A stretch of DNA of 64,000 nt, taken from assembly GCA_934045905.1 (NCBI GenBank), contig OW203766.1:27026309-27090308 (forward strand), read 5' to 3'. Each line of letters begins with the position of its first letter. Within the stretch, counting starts at the first letter, position 1. This document shows, one piece after another, positions 47,618 through 60,018 of the stretch. This stretch comes from Leuctra nigra (Eukaryota; Arthropoda; Insecta; Plecoptera; Leuctridae). Below the pieces are notes generated by a model that was not told the origin of the DNA, searched no databases, and saw nothing but the letters and a program-made list of their open reading frames with translations. A program made the position numbers and the translations under genes.

Positions 47618-47671
47618 GTTTCATAAGTGGGAGTAACTTTGACCTATCAAAGTTACTCCCACTTATGAAAC
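47618..47671. repeat. Perfect 25-bp hairpin with 4-nt loop
   Basis: 47618-47642 is the exact reverse complement of 47647-47671 (core TAAGTGGGAGTAACTTTGA), separated by four bases. The paralogous site in repeat A (41097-41120) has only the left arm, so the hairpin arose in or was lost from one lineage. Confidence 0.9.
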
Positions 47672-47889
47672 CAAAACACAAAATGTTCACATGATCAGTC
47701 TCATTGTTTATTAGTAGCACTTTTTCATTTTTGCTTCGTGCCTTGTTAATTAGGCGCCGGTTATTCAACAAAACCGCGCAAAACTATTACATTTCCGATA
47801 GGTACGATTGGTTTAACTAATTGATTAACCAATTGAACCAATTGATTAGATATAAGACAAACTAAGGGTTATCACTTAACACACTTTTT

Positions 47890-47907
47890 GAGCGAGCGAA
47901 GCGAGCG
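47890..47907 (+). repeat. GAGCGAGCGAAGCGAGCG module in repeat B
   Basis: Identical to the 41425 core and followed by the same GGCACGGACCTCTG-like sequence and long T run, so the two copies share at least 55 bp. Confidence 0.75.
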
Positions 47908-48990
47908 ACTCCATTTGGCTCTTTTAGCACGGACCTCTGTTTTTTTTTTGTTTTTTTTTTTGTTTTTGTTTTTGTATGCTAAAGGAAGCAATAGAAGTCG
48001 CACCGTTTCACCGATCGACCTGAAATTTTGCACACATGTAAAGACAACCTTCTCTGTTTGCAGACCCAATTTTTTTTTGAAATCCATCCATTGGTTCATT
48101 GTTAAAATAAGTATCTCCTGATAGCCTAAAAAATGAAAATGGTCTTCGAGAAATGTGATCAAACTCATATTTAGCATGGTCAGTAAGACCAACAATGTCA
48201 CTTATTTTACCAATTTTCAGCCGAATCTGTCAAGAAAGTATGCACTTATTGACATTTTTAATAGCTGTCAGAAATGAAACATTGAAAATGAATGTCTTTC
48301 CAATGCAACTGAATCTGATTTGCTTTAGGTACAAGAGTGTTTTGATGGTATGTACACTTTTTTAGTGAAAAGCAGATATTTTTATGTGTATTGAGTTGAT
48401 CAAATTTGAATAATTCAATTTGGATCATAGTTTCCAACAAATCATTTCGAGTTTTTAAGGACCTTGATTGTCTTTTCGTCAATTCGTAGTTCTGATGGCC
48501 GTGCCTCCCGTGTTTCTACTTGGCTGATTTTGCAACCAGGAGGGATTAGAAACATAAGCTCACATTTCAATAATATCATTGAGTGGCGTTTGTTCTCTTC
48601 TAGCGTTCACACGTCATTCCAAATCTCTCCTGCATTGTGCTTCTTTTCGTTGATAATTTTGGCAATTTGGTGTACTTTGTGAAGGTATTAGTAAAATTGA
48701 ATCGCTTTTAAAGCATAGATATTAGGTATCTACAGTTTTTGTCCAGGGGATTGATTATTTCAAATTATTTTCTTCTTGGAAACGTTGGATTTATTCCGTT
48801 TCTGAGCTTCTGTCTAGCCTGACATTTCCTTGAAGGTTAGGTATATCTCGGATTACACATTAATGGTGGTCATACAATGACAAATTGTTTTATATTGATT
48901 CAGTGGATCGTAGTTTGCTTTCAGTTTGACTTAAAATAATGTTTTCTGTGTGTTAACGAACGCATATTCGGTTAATGTTTGCGCACGTGT

Positions 48991-49030
48991 CGTGCTCGCT
49001 CATTCAACGCGTTACACAGAGCGTTTTCCT
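48991..49030 (-). repeat. 39-bp module, inverted copy in repeat B
   Basis: Reverse complement of the module, ending GAGCGTTTTCCT, followed by TAGTA as in the 42.8-kb copy. No forward partner exists inside repeat B, so B has lost or never had the left copy. Confidence 0.75.
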
Positions 49031-49803
49031 AGTAAAATTAAATTTCATACGGCACCCAGCGAGACAAGAAAATATACGCTTTTTCACCAAAAATCAACTA
49101 ATTATTTCTAATTAACAAAGCAAAAAATTTAAAATTTACGAAGTGATAACCCTAAGTTTGTCTTTTATCTAATCATGATTAAAATTTCAAAACGTTTCGT
49201 CAACCCATTTTGTCTCCAATCGTATCCAAAAATGTTGCCTGCAACACGCGGCAAAATCGCTCACCTTGCACCACCTTAAAGTTACTATTCAGAATGTATA
49301 AACAATGTTACGACGGATTGTCCCTAGTTTGTTCTACATTTAAATTGTTCTTATGAAATCAGATACAAAAAATAATGGAAATAAATGTTGATTATTTTTA
49401 CCACACAATTATAACATTAAAGCTACCTAGGCACTAGCCGGAATTAGTAACAATTTACTATTACCATTATTAGCATACCGAACATTAATGATCTGTAGCT
49501 TTTTGTATTTACAAACATTGGCATCTTCTTTTCTTTTGGATAAGTGCAACCGTGATAAAATGTAATTTGCTACGACATGTATAAGTAAAAACTTAAATTT
49601 GTTTTACAATTTCCTGTAAAGGAGCTGTAAGGTAATTTTATTGATTTTGCGAATCCCCAAATTAACTGCATATCAACGTGACGGTCGCTTTACAGTTAAG
49701 TCGGTGTGAAAAAGCTCACTTGACACGACATCTAGATCGAAACTGTCGTTTGCTAAACTCGACCAGAAAAACTGTTACACTACTTCTTAAGACCATCTTA
49801 CAC

Positions 49804-49882
49804 TAGAAAAATACAATTCAAAGACTTTATACTCAATATTCAATATTCAACGCTAGTGTAGTCTTTGAATTGTATTTTTCTA
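49804..49882. repeat. 22-bp inverted repeat hairpin
   Basis: TAGAAAAATACAATTCAAAG plus AC at 49804-49825 is matched exactly in inverse at 49861-49882, around a 35-nt AT-rich loop with two CAATATTCAA-like copies. Confidence 0.85.
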
Positions 49883-50835
49883 TTTAGGTACATACCACAC
49901 GAAAGAAGAACTACTTACTAAACACAAGGTACCCTTACTAACAGTATCTAGTCCATCCTAACTGAGCGTTTTCGTGGTTTTCATAAAACGAGAGGCAAAT
50001 GATGGAAAGGTTTCCTACTAATTAACCGCTCTTTCCCACCATCCATCCTTCATCATCATATACATTTATCCCCTTCATCATCATATTATACATTTTATCC
50101 TTCGCAACTGCAAAACAGTACGGCGTTCAAACACTACCATCACATGAGGTCTGTGCTAATGCATTATCTAACTCTAGTAGCAAAGTACCGTTTTTAATTG
50201 GTTTGAGTTTACCTACACTCGTCGAAACAAAAAATGTTCGGATCTAATATTTTCTGTCATTCAGATTAATTATTAATGACTGACCAGCAGTTCACCAGCA
50301 GATCATTTTGTCTTTTGCCAAGTGTTTTAAGATGACATTGGTCGAGTGTAATGAGGGCTGTCAGTGAATGTCATCTGAAATCACGCTGACCAATGTCGTG
50401 AGCAATTCTCACAGATTGGCGTCTCTCGCGTTCCGCTCCGGATGGAACGTCACGGACAGTTTGTCGAAGAGCAAACATCTGATCAACACTTGAACTAACG
50501 TAAACACGTCGAATTAACGGTACTCGTCTATTGTGTCATCACGATTGTGATTTGAAAGATACACGGGGAAAGAGGGATTGTTTTTTAGTTTGATTGTCTA
50601 ATGGTGTTGTTGGGTGATATGCAAATAGTTGGAGATTTAAGGAAATGATGCTTTCAGTTTCTTATGGGAAAAGTAGGTAAAATGGTTTTTGCACACCGCT
50701 TATGATGGAAACAGGGCAATAATAAAATTGAAAAGAATTTTTTACAAAAAAGTCACTATGCACATTGCAATATTTTGATTTCTGACCAAATACACTTCGT
50801 TTTATTATTTTTGAATTAGTCGATTTGGCACAATA

Positions 50836-51254
50836 GGGAAGTCTCGTGAAATTTTATTCCAGTTAATTTATAAATATCAACATAAATAACAATGACTTAT
50901 CATCAGCGAAATTTAAAATTTGCATTCATAAAAATCAAATTCAAATATCATTGGATATTTTGGCGGGAAAAACGGCAGGTAACGAGAGAATCAGGATTGT
51001 GATGTCATTTCCAAGTCTCCAACAATGTGTTACTACCATGGTGATTCCTTTGTTGCTATGGCAATATAGAGGATTGTGACGTCATTGTCAATTTTCCTGT
51101 TTTAAAATTGTAAGAAATATATCAATCTTTGTAAATTAATTCCTTGAAAACTATTATCTCACAACAAAAATAATACCAAGTCTGTGTTCAGCAACAATTT
51201 AACTTTCATAAAATAACTATTATCCCCTGAAATCTAATTTTAAGGAGACTTCCC
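50836..51254. mobile_element. TA-flanked MITE
   Basis: The inverted ends GGGAAGTCTC (50836-50845) and GAGACTTCCC (51245-51254) are perfect and are bordered by TA on both sides, with imperfect pairing extending further inwards. A TA duplication suggests a Tc1/mariner-type mobiliser. The 419-bp interior contains two GTGA(C/T)GTCA-type motifs but no frame. Confidence 0.6.
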
Positions 51255-52536
51255 TATTCTTGATATCAGGTATTTCTACTCACCAAGTTTTTTCGCAGTG
51301 AAGAATATCTTAATTTTTTTTTATACCAAATCAAAAAATTACGTCAGGCTAAAAATATGCTATTTTCCGTAATATGACGTGATAATCTAAGTTTACCTTT
51401 GTGTTGCTATAAGGTTGAAATCAAAATAATAACACACTGGGAAATTGCCCTAAAGCGTATTAGCTCTGGGTCAAGTCTTTGGCATACTGCGAAAAATTTG
51501 AAATACAAACTCTACTATCGAAATAGAGCGAATCAACTCGAAGTTATCAACATATTGTAACAAGATCAACATCAACATCAACCTTCTGCACAAGATGATT
51601 AATATGCATTTCCTAACCAATCAATCGACAAACTCTACCGTATCCAACAAGACATACTTGATTTATCATAACAACTAAAATCACTATCTCTTAAAAAAAA
51701 CTCGGTCAGAGCAAACCATGTGTCTCAATTCAACCAGAGTATATATAAACACTATCCTTACCTCACGTTTCTACGATATTATTCAATCGCTCTGGTAAAA
51801 TAACATGTTCAAAATGGACTATTAGTGGATCCTGACCTATACGAACGTAGTTATAAATTACCCACTAAAAGAAATAATGCATATTCATTAGATCTGCAGG
51901 TATTTTTTATTGATTTCGTGCGGGTTCGGAAAAGCTCGTGATCGGCTTTCACTTCCTTGTCTCTATGCGAGCACGAGAGAATGTAATTTATAACTTGCAC
52001 AAGCGATTTAGATCCGCAGAGATGTCGGTGCAGAGGAAATTGAGATGGAATTGTCAGAGAATTTTATTGCCGTTCGAGATTGACGTCGATGATTTAACTG
52101 TCTTGATGTCATTTTCCCATGATTTTATTTGATGGAAACAAGAAAACGTTTTATATACAGATTGTATAAAGTTGTCTTTGCGTTTCTCTATACAATTCAG
52201 AGTTACATGCAAATAATAATAATATTTATTTAAATTGAAGATAATCGTGAAATGATGACAACAAGGAATGGAAATATGATATTTATGGTTTGTCTCTACC
52301 CCCTCTTTCCCAAGTCTGGGAATGGGGGCCCCACATTTTTGAGTTTGTACAAGCTTTAGAATTAGATTTGAAATGCTGAAGTGTCCCTATTTTGATATCA
52401 TAAAAATTTGGGATAACCCGTGGGGGTAGAAATAGGAGTAGAAGGCTCAAAGTATGTCTTGGGTTGTTCGAAGAGATTTTAAATGCTCAAACGTGAATTT
52501 GATTTAAAAATCCTGTCTTCGACCAGGGGTAAGTTA

Positions 52537-52555
52537 CCCCCCCCCCCCCCCCCCC
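52537..52555. repeat. C19 homopolymer
   Basis: Uninterrupted C run between GGGGTAAGTTA and TTCAAGAGCCCATGG. Confidence 0.95.
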
Positions 52556-52599
52556 TTCAAGAGCCCATGGCCCGGCGCCAATGTTCCTGATATATTTCA

Positions 52600-55500
52600 A
52601 AAATTGTTTAGGTAGTTAGATAATACCTATACCTGTTGATCAATCGAAATATTCGTATCTTTTGAGTATTGCATGTCTTTAATTTTCAAGTAAATAATAA
52701 TAAAGTGATGAAAAGGTAAATTTTTCATATGATGTACCTATACATATTGTTACAATCCGCATTCCAATTCAACGATGATTGCGAAAAGAAACATCTAATT
52801 AATTAAAATGATAACTGTGGGAGTTGGTAAAACCAGATATCAATTATGTAAAACCCCATTTTCTTAACATTATTCAGTCAGTCAAAAGATTACATGCAGT
52901 TACATATTTTTAATAAATCTAATTGTTGCGAATTAAACTACATTTTGTATAATTGGAAAGTCACTTATCCCGTACATAATGCACGTTTGATTGCAATTTG
53001 TAGCGCCCTAACCTTGTTCTGCGTCTGCGCATGACGAATGACTTCCCGTATTTGCAGCGACGCAAATTCAATACTCGGCGATGAGTGCATACAATTCTCG
53101 ATAATACAATAAAACAAATCGTACTTGATAATTTAGCTGAGATTCAAAGATAAATGTTAATTAAATATTGGTTAGAGTCTAGAGTTCGCTCACGATGTGA
53201 AATTATATGCAGACGTCGCGAGCTTTGCAGAGTTCTAAATGAATGCATTTTACAGGTTGCTCCAGGAGATAATGACTATTCCAATACTGCCTACACGTAT
53301 TTTCATTTTAGAACGAATGCCTAAGGATATCGATAACATATTAAAACACTACAAATAATTATAAAATAAGAAGTTATTTGCCTAATATACTTTAACATTT
53401 GTGGGTCACAATATGCTGCCTGTAATAAATTCAGAACTGAGCAATTCTTAGAAAAGAAGTTCATATTTTTTCTGGGAAAATTTCAGTTTTACCTCTATAG
53501 AGATCATCAAAACTTGTGTCAAATTGGCGAAAATTTGACTTTTTACGCTCCCAAGATTGTTTTATAACCATCTATAGTCCATTCCACGCTAAAGTATCGT
53601 AGCAGTATAAAACTACATTGTTTTACTTTGATGTCATTTAAAGTATAAGAGTAGGTATTTCCAATATTGAATAGTCCCCGTTTGACGTGGTTAGGAGGGC
53701 AGTTTTAAATACTGTAGTAGTTAGGTACTTGGCATCTAAGGTAGATTCAAAATAATTGTTTTGCTGAAAGGTTCCACTGCCATGTAACATAAGCATGGGA
53801 CGGACTATACATAGATGCATGTCAGTATGTTATAGAAAAACATGATGCTCTTGTCCAGAAATCATTAAATGGTTTTCTAATCGTTACTACAGGCTATTCC
53901 CAAGTAATTGCTGTAACTTGATCACCTATTTAGATGCAATAAAATAGAAGAAATATAGTAATAGAGAGGGATATGGGGGAAAAGTATAATGCTTTCATAA
54001 ATTCAACGCCAGTAGGGATGATGTAGGCAGTGCAATAATTGGCAGTGCAAGAGTGCATATTATTATTTATAATTTACCTTCTATTATACGCCTCTTCGTT
54101 GAATAATTACTGAACTGCGCCTGTGCGGGAAGCAATTAAGCGCTAGGGATAAAAAAGATGTCTCGCAGAGAAGATCTTCTATTATTTTTAGTCGATATAG
54201 AAAATTGAACGGTTTGTCGTGCTCTCTGGAGTCATCTAATCTTCTTAGCTGCATCTTGTACAGTGCATGTGTTGCGTTGTAAAGCAAGGTACACGACTTC
54301 GGTTGATGTTTTTGCGTCGCTTTGTTGGTTATGTCGAAGAATTTGTGCTTGTTGTTGTGCTTGATCGTGACCTTAAATTGGGTATAAAGTATTTTTGTAA
54401 TATTTCCGAAGTATAAAACGTTTTTGTGTAGTTTTACGGGGCTGGGGAATATGGACCCAGAATATCTTTGTTGCCAAGGTATGATGTTACGCTTTTTTCC
54501 TGTCTATTTCTAACTGGAAGAGGCCCTAAATATTATCAATATAATAATAACTATTAGATTACTCACGATTTGTCTAAATCCAATCAAACTCAGCTTGTTT
54601 TTCCCTCACAATGTTGAATTCTTCTGCAATATTTTTTTCTTCAGATGGAGGACTCGGTTCTCTTAATCGTTTATGTTAGTTGTAAAATCAGTTGTCACTA
54701 ATTACTCTAACCAATCACTTTATCACTTTATCACTTTATCACTCTAACCACTTTATCACCACACAACCGGACAAATAAGTAATGTTTAATTGATCGGCAA
54801 TCACCACACGTTTAGCTTGAAAGACACGATTGTCGATACTACTGAATCGGACCGGCGTTTTGTGTTGACAAAACTATAACCTCACTTGGTTTAATTTGCT
54901 GAGTCAGTGGCGAACTCTGTTCTAGCAAGGGTAGGTAGTTCGAGAGTGGTGCCGTTTGACCTTGACCTTGGTAAGTCACTCATAGTTTGCATTGCAATCG
55001 TTAGGACAAGATACATTGATGACCGGTCGGCTGCTTGATGTGATTGCTCATTTCAATACATTTACAATACCGGTTGCCACTCAAAAGTATGTAAACATTG
55101 GACGACTATAATAAGTGGTTTAAGTTACAATTGAAATCGTTTGTTTTATTATTTTTTTGTGTTATGCAGTGTTGGTTTATGTCCTGATTATTTCAGATTA
55201 TACAAATATTTTCTCAAGTTGTATTAATATTTTATTAGCCGGTCAAAATATCGGTGAACGTTTGAATATTTTGTAGAACGAAAGCAATTTATTTTCACAC
55301 CACTTTTACTTATTTACCACACGTCACAAAACATTTTAACAAAACGTTTACAATATAATGTAATAGTAGCATGAAATCATAGGAAAATGATTTATACTAA
55401 TTTAGTTGTTACATAAAACGCATTATTATGACAGTGTTACGCCGAGTCATTGCTATCACTTAATGATGGGTTACAACTTACTTTCATAATCATTTGCGGT

Positions 55501-55880
55501 TTTACAGATTAAGGCCACCGAATTACCTGTTCGCACATTTCAATTGGAAAAACAGACATTAATAATATTTCATAATAGTCGTTCTGTCGTTAAATGACGG
55601 ATAGAAAGGGTTTATAAACGGTCTAAAAGTTTTCGATTAACACCTATAAATACGTGATGTGCTATAACCGAAGTGCGGTCAAAAGTCGGGCTGACCACAG
55701 AATCGGTTGAGACAAAACCACATGAAAGTCGATGTTGAAACGTAATAATTTTCACGAAATATCTAAAAATATGTTCGTCGTTAGTGATTGAACATGTTTT
55801 GGAATTGATGTGAGTAGTCCAAGGCCCTGTAATTAATTTTTAACTATTTTTAGAAAACATTTTATTTGATAAATAGTGAT
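52600..55880. other. Gene-free AT-rich stretch
   Basis: Only the ATCACTTT microsatellite stands out. No frame with recognisable features. Confidence 0.55.
54714..54745. repeat. (ATCACTTT)4 microsatellite
   Basis: Four copies of ATCACTTT with one change in the last copy, followed by a related CACTTTATCACC. Confidence 0.9.
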
Positions 55881-56207
55881 CTTCTTTAAATGGGCGTAGG
55901 CAGGGGGAGGGAGGGGGAGGGCGCCCCCCCGGCTCATCTCACCCCCTCATATCCAGAAATTTAAAAACCAATTGAATAGATTTGTGATATATTTTAATAT
56001 TTTCCCCTAATAATGCTATTTCCTTCTCAAGATAAACTGTTGCTTCAGCCAGACAATTTTTCTAACATTAATCAAAAATCATTTCGATGTTTTTATTTGG
56101 TTTTTTTCAGTTTTTAATCACCTTACAACCGAAATGATAAAGGAATATTCCCTATTTACAAAATTTACATTTCAGCAATTTTCTTTGTAAATTTTGTGTG
56201 CCCTCTG

Positions 56208-56229
56208 CCCCCCCCCCCCCCCCCCCCCC
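56208..56229. repeat. C22 homopolymer
   Basis: Uninterrupted C run after TGTGCCCTCTG. Confidence 0.95.
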
Positions 56230-56927
56230 TTGATAGAGAATAGAGATCCTATACCTGCCCTCCCATCTTATATTCGAATCAATCATGACGTCGTACAACT
56301 TTATGTTTTACTTCTCCAGCAAACTACAATAAACCAAGGTAACATCATCTTCCTCCTCTATACATCGAATACTATCTCCCAACAAAGTATCTTGCTTGTA
56401 TATTAGTTGTAATGTTCACCGAAGAACTCCGGGAATCCTAGAAATCCCTCTTCTCCCGACCGCCAAGACGAGATGCTAAAATAGTTACATTCTGAACACA
56501 TCTCTTAGGAGGATCGTGATGGACTGCTAATGTGCTCATATGTTGGAAAGTTAAGGGCGTCAGATACAGCTGCTGAAAGTAGAACAGACTTCTATCAACC
56601 ATAATCAGATGAAAATGAGGATTGAAATGGAAATGTGGTAAATGTTATAAACTATTTTAAAACATGACAATTTTTTTCAAAAAATGTTCAAGAAAGTATT
56701 TAATTAGATATAGATCAGTATGACAGAGTGCTGACTTAAAATCTGATAATTTTTCCGGAATTTTATTGAATTTCCCAGTAACATGAAATCAGAAAACACA
56801 ATATTTGGTCTTATTTTATAATTTGTAGCTTATAATGCGACGAAATAAAAATGAGTATTTTGACGAAATATAGTATATTCTGTACTTCAGAGGTAGAAGG
56901 ACGGAAATCCATTTTCTAGATGATGCT

Positions 56928-57111
56928 TTGCACACTTTTGGAATGATGTAATCAAGCTCTATCAATTGTCATTGATTGATGCCAACAAATACAGTTATAT
57001 TGACTTATTCTCTTGCAGAATGACTCATGTCACAATTACAGATATGATTGGATGAATGAACTCACCTCAAAGATCATTAAAATGGACTTCCGCCCTTTTA
57101 CCTGTGATGTA
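56928..57111. repeat. Dispersed repeat family 2, copy 3, interrupted by a MITE
   Basis: TGCACACTTTTGGAATGATG opens this copy, which matches the 35.2-kb copy closely. Its right end is split at TA by the MITE at 57112-57321. Confidence 0.65.
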
Positions 57112-57321
57112 CACTTGGCCAAACAAAAATTGAACGTTCAATAAATCTGATAGGCTGATAAATGTAAGATCGCACCATCAGAAATCAGTCTAAGCGATCT
57201 CATTGTCTCACTCTAGTTGGTGACCTCACATTTCAATGATAATAACAAGCTTTGATTGGTTATGGGACATGACCAGCAGTCATTCAAATTTGTTCAACGT
57301 CAATTTTTGTTTTGCCGAGTG
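57112..57321. mobile_element. TA-flanked MITE, copy 1 (nested in an older repeat)
   Basis: This 210-bp element begins CACTTGGCCAAACAAAAAT and ends with an imperfect reverse complement, with TA at 57110-57111 and 57322-57323. It is related along most of its length to 19187-19385. It interrupts the right end of a dispersed repeat (56928-57111) whose paralogue at 6608-6810 runs through the same TA without an insert, which supports TA-targeted insertion. Confidence 0.75.
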
Positions 57322-57759
57322 TACAATTTACTTTTATCAGGTATTACTTAAATTTTGCCGAACTCCGCGGGTCGATTCAATACTCTTAAAACCCTGCATT
57401 CCAGAGCGCTGAATTTCCTCAATAATCGAACTGCATTCTCATCCTGACTGCACTCTAGAGAGCAAATACTCTTTAAAGCCATTAAACCCATCTCTGTGCG
57501 GGATGCTGTGATCCAGACTGATCGGAAATCTTGTGACCATGGAGATCATGACTAATCGTGATGTCGAACTGGCTAGACGGCAGATACAAGGTCCATCGCA
57601 GCATCCTTTTAGTATGCATTTATGTTAGATGCATTGCCGATGATAAGAAGGAGGAGTTGATTGCAATTAGTTGGCGGTGCAGCTGGCTCGGGTGGTGATG
57701 TGCCGGGCCGGTCATACGGGAGACTCCTAGGGGCCCACCAGGATCTTTTCAAGGGGGGC

Positions 57760-57785
57760 GGGGGGGGGGGGGGGGGGGGGGGGGG
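57760..57785. repeat. G26 homopolymer
   Basis: Longest mononucleotide G/C run in the window, preceded by GGGGGGC. A GGGGGCCTGAGCCCCG sequence follows 80 bp on. Confidence 0.95.
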
Positions 57786-58817
57786 CACTCTTAAAAATAT
57801 GTAATTTTAGATACATACTGAAACAGGAACTTATACACATAACATGTTCTGTTGTTTTAAAGGGTTTTTGGGGGCCTGAGCCCCGAACTTTTGACTCGGA
57901 TAACTTTTTGGGTAAACATTGATAAATTATAGTATAGTAAGTCTGCTGAAACCTTAGTATTTTAAATATTCCTAGTTTAAAGTGTTACAAGAAAGTTTAG
58001 TAGAAAAAGAACATGTATTTATTATCTTTAACAGTGATCCCTTGCCAACCCCTCCCCCACGATGCCAGTGCCCATGAATGTACCAACACTCAAGTTTTTA
58101 AAATCACTTTTAGAATTTATGCTGAATTATCATTTTCCTAAAATATTAATTGAATAGTCATTTGAAGATTCATCTTGATAATTAGGTACGCAAAGTCCAA
58201 CGCGGTTCAATTAGAAATTAAATGTTTTTGAATAGACACATTCTATAAATCTAGTTGGGAGTTTACTATTAAACTTTCCATTGGGCCTCTCTGATAAATT
58301 GAGCCAGTTCTCTTTCAGGTACTCGCTTTTTACAGTTCGAAGCAAACATTAGGACTAATTTTATAATTATACCTTTTTTACCTCTCCCATCAAATTCTGC
58401 CAAATTAATATCATTTTATTTTATATCTGCCAGAAGATATTTAACTTTAACAACCGTAATTATAAAACGATAATTGATGTTAAACGGAATAAAGAGCAGC
58501 TGAATTAAAAAAGCTGACTTTGTTTATCATCTCAAACTAAACCCAATAATTAAACCCGATCTCGAATTCGAATTCCCAGATGTCGATGAAAACGCGGCTT
58601 CGAATGAGGTCCATCAAATTCCAGTCCAATGCCAATTATTTAGCTATTTGAGAGGCAGATAGTCGATTACAATGTCTCTAGTTCGAGACTTTGCTACCAG
58701 GTGGCGCGAATGAACAATCTCGACTCAATAAATTACATTTAACACGTAATTTCGAAGTCGTTAATTAGTTTGGAATTGATGGCTGTAGGACACACGTGCC
58801 CGGCGCACGTGTATTGT

Positions 58818-58834
58818 GGGGGGGGGGGGGGGGG
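58818..58834. repeat. G17 homopolymer
   Basis: Uninterrupted G run just after an inverted CACACGTGCCCGGCGCACGTGT palindrome-like stretch (split here across 58793-58811). Confidence 0.9.
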
Positions 58835-59779
58835 CTGAATAGTTTGTACGTGCCGATATGGGGCAACGAAGCCACAAGCTTTTGCCAATGTTCCCTGAGC
58901 TATTTATAGCGATGTGGAGTAGTTGTCTCAATGCAGTTCTAATCAAGTAGAAAGGTGGGTTTCCATGAGGTACCAATGCGATCTCCAAGTTGCGATGCGA
59001 TGCACATTCTTTTTTAAAAGGAAGTCCTGGGCTTTTTAGGATTTTCCGAATGATTATTTTGTCATTATGTTTAATTTTTTATATTTTAGAGTCATATAGT
59101 AGAACTAGGTTAGGTAGGGGTTATGACGGTTTTGTAGGTCAATACATACCTGATTCATCTAGTGACGACGAAATAAGAACGAAATGAGAATCAGAACAAT
59201 GATAGAGAATGCTTTAGAAAAACGAGATTTTATGAGAAGACAGAGCTTTCGGTGCACGAGAAGTTTCCGCTTGTAGCTCTGATCTCGGTAGAAAAATTAT
59301 CTGTTGTTGATTAATATTTCTTTTACTTTTTGTACAATACATCCATTTCTTGAAAAACAATAATTTTTTAAAATGATTTTATTGTTTCGTATTTTTAATA
59401 ATTACTAAAATATTTTTTATGGTTAATAGTGCTTTTAGTCTATGTTTAAATTTTATGATTCAGCGGACAAGATAGGTAATCAAAGTAACAGCAATCCTCA
59501 TAAAAAGATAATCAATAAAAGTTGTATTAAAGTATACGTTGTTTAATCCCAACTATACCCAATAATTACGAACTCACGACCTTCTGAGTCACTTCAATCT
59601 TGTCATATCCAAGTCCATAGAATCTGGTCTTTGCTCTATCATTACCCCGAACTGGATTCTCAAACTCAAAGGTTGCCACAATGACGTCATCGTCGACTTA
59701 AAGGTGTGCGAAAGACTCATCATCGACACTTTCAGAAGCCATCGATCTCTTTGTGTCTAACCTTTGCCCGTGTTTGGCG

Positions 59780-59804
59780 AGGGTGGGGGGGAGGGGGGGG
59801 GGGA
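59780..59804. repeat. Interrupted G run
   Basis: GGGTG7AG11 type tract in a GC-richer 200-bp patch; G4-capable on the plus strand. Confidence 0.9.
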
Positions 59805-60018
59805 GACAATGGGACTCGGCGTGAGAATATCATTAGAAGGGCATGACGCTTTCCGATATTCGCACGCTTCGGGGAAAACACGATGACAGACGCTTTCAAA
59901 AGGAAAGCGATCTCGAGTTTTTCCACGACTTTTCCGATTTAAAGAAAGGAATTCGATGATAGGATTGACTATAGGAATGGCACCTCCATGGTTAATGGCT
60001 GAATGGCACCTCCACTGT

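Larger units (their letters stand above)
47567..49279. mobile_element. Composite repeat B with TTAA-flanked inverted ends
   Basis: The ends are TTAAGGTGGTGCAAG at the left (47567-47581) and its exact reverse complement at the right (49265-49279), giving a 1.7-kb unit with TTAA at both edges. It carries modules shared with repeat A: the TAGTAGCACTTTTT/GCGCCGGTTATT block (47707-47790), half of the palindrome (about 47840-47875), GAGCGAGCGAAGCGAGCG (47890), one 187-bp-type unit (about 48010-48260), the inverted 39-bp module (48991-49030) and the palindrome's other half (about 49040-49190). TTAA suggests a piggyBac-type mobiliser, but no transposase is encoded. Confidence 0.7.
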
